The notes under the pieces were generated by a model. It was not told where the DNA came from and did no database searches. It saw only the letters and a program-made list of their open reading frames with translations. A stretch of 64,000 bases of DNA from Aureimonas flava (GTDB taxonomy: Bacteria > Pseudomonadota > Alphaproteobacteria > Rhizobiales > Rhizobiaceae). The DNA is taken from contig NZ_QYRN01000001.1 in NCBI RefSeq assembly GCF_003583935.1, positions 558,001-622,000 on the forward strand. Reading direction: 5' to 3'. Positions within the stretch are counted from its first letter, which is position 1. The number at the start of each line of letters is the position of its first letter. Position numbers and translations under genes: made by a program. Positions 62,571 to 64,000 of the stretch are shown one piece after another.

Positions 62571-63118
62571 GGAAATACAACTCCGGGACCCGCGGGCGCC
62601 CGGATCGCGCGACCTCGAAGGTCGGACGCGGAGCTGGCGCTGGGGGGTCCGCAATGGTGCGTTCGGGCCGTGGGGAGGCGAGCATCCGCGACGGACGAGC
62701 GTCCGGCCCGATGGGGCGGGAGGCGGGCGTCGATGGGAGCCGGTATGCCAATGACACGCGAGAACGACCTGCAACATAGGATGGCCGCTTTCGCGGCCGA
62801 CGAGAACGCGACTTCGGCGGAGTCTTATCCATGCCTCGTTCGCGAAGAGACCGGTGAGCGTGTGAGACCCTGCCGGCACAAATCTGTGTGAGTTTCCCGC
62901 GCCGGTCGGATCGTGCGCCGGTCGAGGGGGCCGACCCGCACGGGCCGACGAATTCGACGACGCACCCGTTCTGGTGACGCGGGAGCCTCAATCATGCTTG
63001 TAAGGCTCTATAGTCCCGCAAACAAGGGGAGAGCCCGCCAAAGCGGCAGTTGCGGCTTTCGCCTCCATGTTGTTCGACCCGCCCAGCACGTGAACTCAGC
63101 ATCCGACGGTCGCCACTC
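62571..63118. other. Divergent region between rne and the amidase gene
   Basis: About 550 bases without a supportable gene. It should carry the rne promoter and long leader on the minus strand and the amidase promoter on the plus strand. On the plus strand TATAGT at 63009-63014 is a good -10 candidate about 100 bases before the amidase start, with only a poor -35. I saw no strong rne promoter by eye. Confidence 0.4.
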
Positions 63119-64000
63119 GTGTCCTTCCATCGCTTCGTACTCGCCCTGTTCGCTTCGCTCCTGCTGGCCGCCGCCGTGCGGCCAGCCTGGTCGGCGGGCG
63201 ATCCATCCATCGTCACGGCCATCCGCGAGATATCCGGCCCCGACGGATTCGGTCTCGACATCGACGTCGAAGGGGCCGCCAAGCCGCGGCTGATTCTGCT
63301 GCGCAATCCCTATCGCGTGGCCCTCGACTTCGACCACACGCTGGCGGCGGCGAAACTACCACCTGTCCCGGACGGCCCCCTGGTGAAGGATCTGCGGCAC
63401 GGGCTGATCGGGGCGGACCGCTACCGGCTGATCCTGACGCTGGCCCGCGCCGTGCGGCCCGAGCTCAGCGTGGTGCCGCGCGGCGATGCCTCGCGCGTCT
63501 CGCTGCACCTCGAGCCGGCGGCGGACGACGCTTTCGTCGCCGCGCCCGTCCGCAGCGCGCCGACGCCGGTCCAGGCCAAGGGCGGCGCACGAAGCCCCTT
63601 CGTGGTCGTGCTGGATCCCGGCCACGGGGGAATCGACCGGGGGGCCACGGGCGAGAACGGGACGGAGGAGAAGGCCGTCAATCTCGCCTTCGGCATGGCG
63701 CTGCGCGACGCCCTGGCCCGCTACCCCGGCGTGAAGGTGCTGATGACGCGCGAGGACGACACCTTCATTCCGCTGAACGAGCGCGCCGCGATCGCGCGCC
63801 GGGCGAACGCCAACCTCATGGTGTCGCTCCATGCGGATTCGATCCGCTACAAGGACCTGCGGGGAGCGACGGTCTACACGCTTTCGGAAAAGGCCTCCGA
63901 CAGCCTTTCGCGCGAGCTGGCGGACGTGGAGAACTCGGCGGACCGTTTCGCGGGCCCCGAATGGGACCAGGATGCGCCCGAGATCCACGACATCCTGGTC
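63119..64000 (+). CDS. N-acetylmuramoyl-L-alanine amidase (AmiC type), truncated by window edge
   Basis: 294 residues visible, the 3' end lies outside. From GTG 63119: signal peptide (ALFASLLLAAAVRPAWSA), an AMIN domain (about residues 30-140, with LILLRNPYRVALDFDHTL), then the Amidase_3 domain with VVLDPGHGGIDRGATGENG and a second zinc motif in MVSLHADSIRYKDLRG; the first His and the Glu near EEKAVNLAFG are ligands. It cleaves the peptide from glycan strands of peptidoglycan during daughter-cell separation. GTG was chosen because no in-frame ATG precedes the signal peptide. Confidence 0.93.
   Translation, partial: MSFHRFVLALFASLLLAAAVRPAWSAGDPSIVTAIREISGPDGFGLDIDVEGAAKPRLILLRNPYRVALDFDHTLAAAKLPPVPDGPLVKDLRHGLIGADRYRLILTLARAVRPELSVVPRGDASRVSLHLEPAADDAFVAAPVRSAPTPVQAKGGARSPFVVVLDPGHGGIDRGATGENGTEEKAVNLAFGMALRDALARYPGVKVLMTREDDTFIPLNERAAIARRANANLMVSLHADSIRYKDLRGATVYTLSEKASDSLSRELADVENSADRFAGPEWDQDAPEIHDILV

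Overview
The window is high-GC chromosomal DNA from an alphaproteobacterium, most likely of the order Hyphomicrobiales (Rhizobiales). Supporting points are: a 14-subunit nuo operon with the supernumerary complex I subunit NDUFA12 encoded elsewhere in the window; the short (about 440 aa) ProS; DivK; the DUF1467, DUF3572, DUF983 and DUF2155 families; an RNase E with an acidic/basic insertion in its S1 domain; a degenerate PyrC beside PyrB; and a LexA box of the alphaproteobacterial direct-repeat type. The family is not certain; something near Aureimonas/Aurantimonas is only a guess. I see no rRNA, CRISPR array, insertion sequence, prophage or integrase. Nearly everything is core housekeeping DNA, with two small accessory-looking modules, each a redox enzyme divergent from a LysR regulator.

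Layout. 1-2.6 kb: tail of an unknown gene, then a monooxygenase-like small protein and a zinc-independent medium-chain oxidoreductase, divergent from a LysR regulator. 2.7-3.4 kb: tRNA-Val(TAC) on the minus strand and two identical tRNA-Asp(GTC) genes in tandem. 3.6-19.2 kb: nuoA to nuoN, with two extra small ORFs inside the operon (65 aa between nuoC and nuoD, 61 aa between nuoF and nuoG) and a NuoE with a long disordered tail; then birA, rnj and a DUF1467 gene, closed by a strong terminator. 22.5-25.8 kb: proS, lolC, lolD in overlapping order. 25.9-28 kb: aldo/keto reductase divergent from a LysR gene. 28.3-32.4 kb: a region with a perfect 16-bp hairpin, a LexA box and a 27-codon membrane-peptide ORF, then dnaE. 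32.4-34.4 kb: HAD-like and DUF3572 genes, divK, rpmG. 34.6-46 kb (all minus): MFS transporter, NUDIX, DUF983, rnr, topA, dprA, plsY, pyrC', pyrB. 46.2-53.5 kb (mostly plus): two small membrane proteins behind a CtrA-type box, ruvX (minus), a metallo-hydrolase, gatC-GNAT-gatA-gatB-GNAT, NDUFA12, DUF2155. 53.5-62.6 kb (mostly minus): aat, accC, accB, a DsbA-like oxidoreductase, an M48 protease, an aminotransferase (plus), rne. 63.1 kb to the end: an N-acetylmuramoyl-L-alanine amidase cut by the window edge.

The genes serve respiration (complex I), translation (tRNAs, ProS, GatCAB, L33, Aat), RNA turnover (RNase J, R, E), replication/repair (DnaE, TopA, DprA, RuvX), envelope building (Lol, PlsY, AccBC, amidase, M48/DsbA) and cell-cycle control (DivK). 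The most promising unexplained element is the tiny membrane-peptide ORF at 28617-28700. It has a good ribosome binding site and a LexA box just upstream, the layout expected of an SOS-induced division inhibitor. Also worth attention are the two small ORFs inside the nuo operon and the CtrA-type site at 46164-46178.
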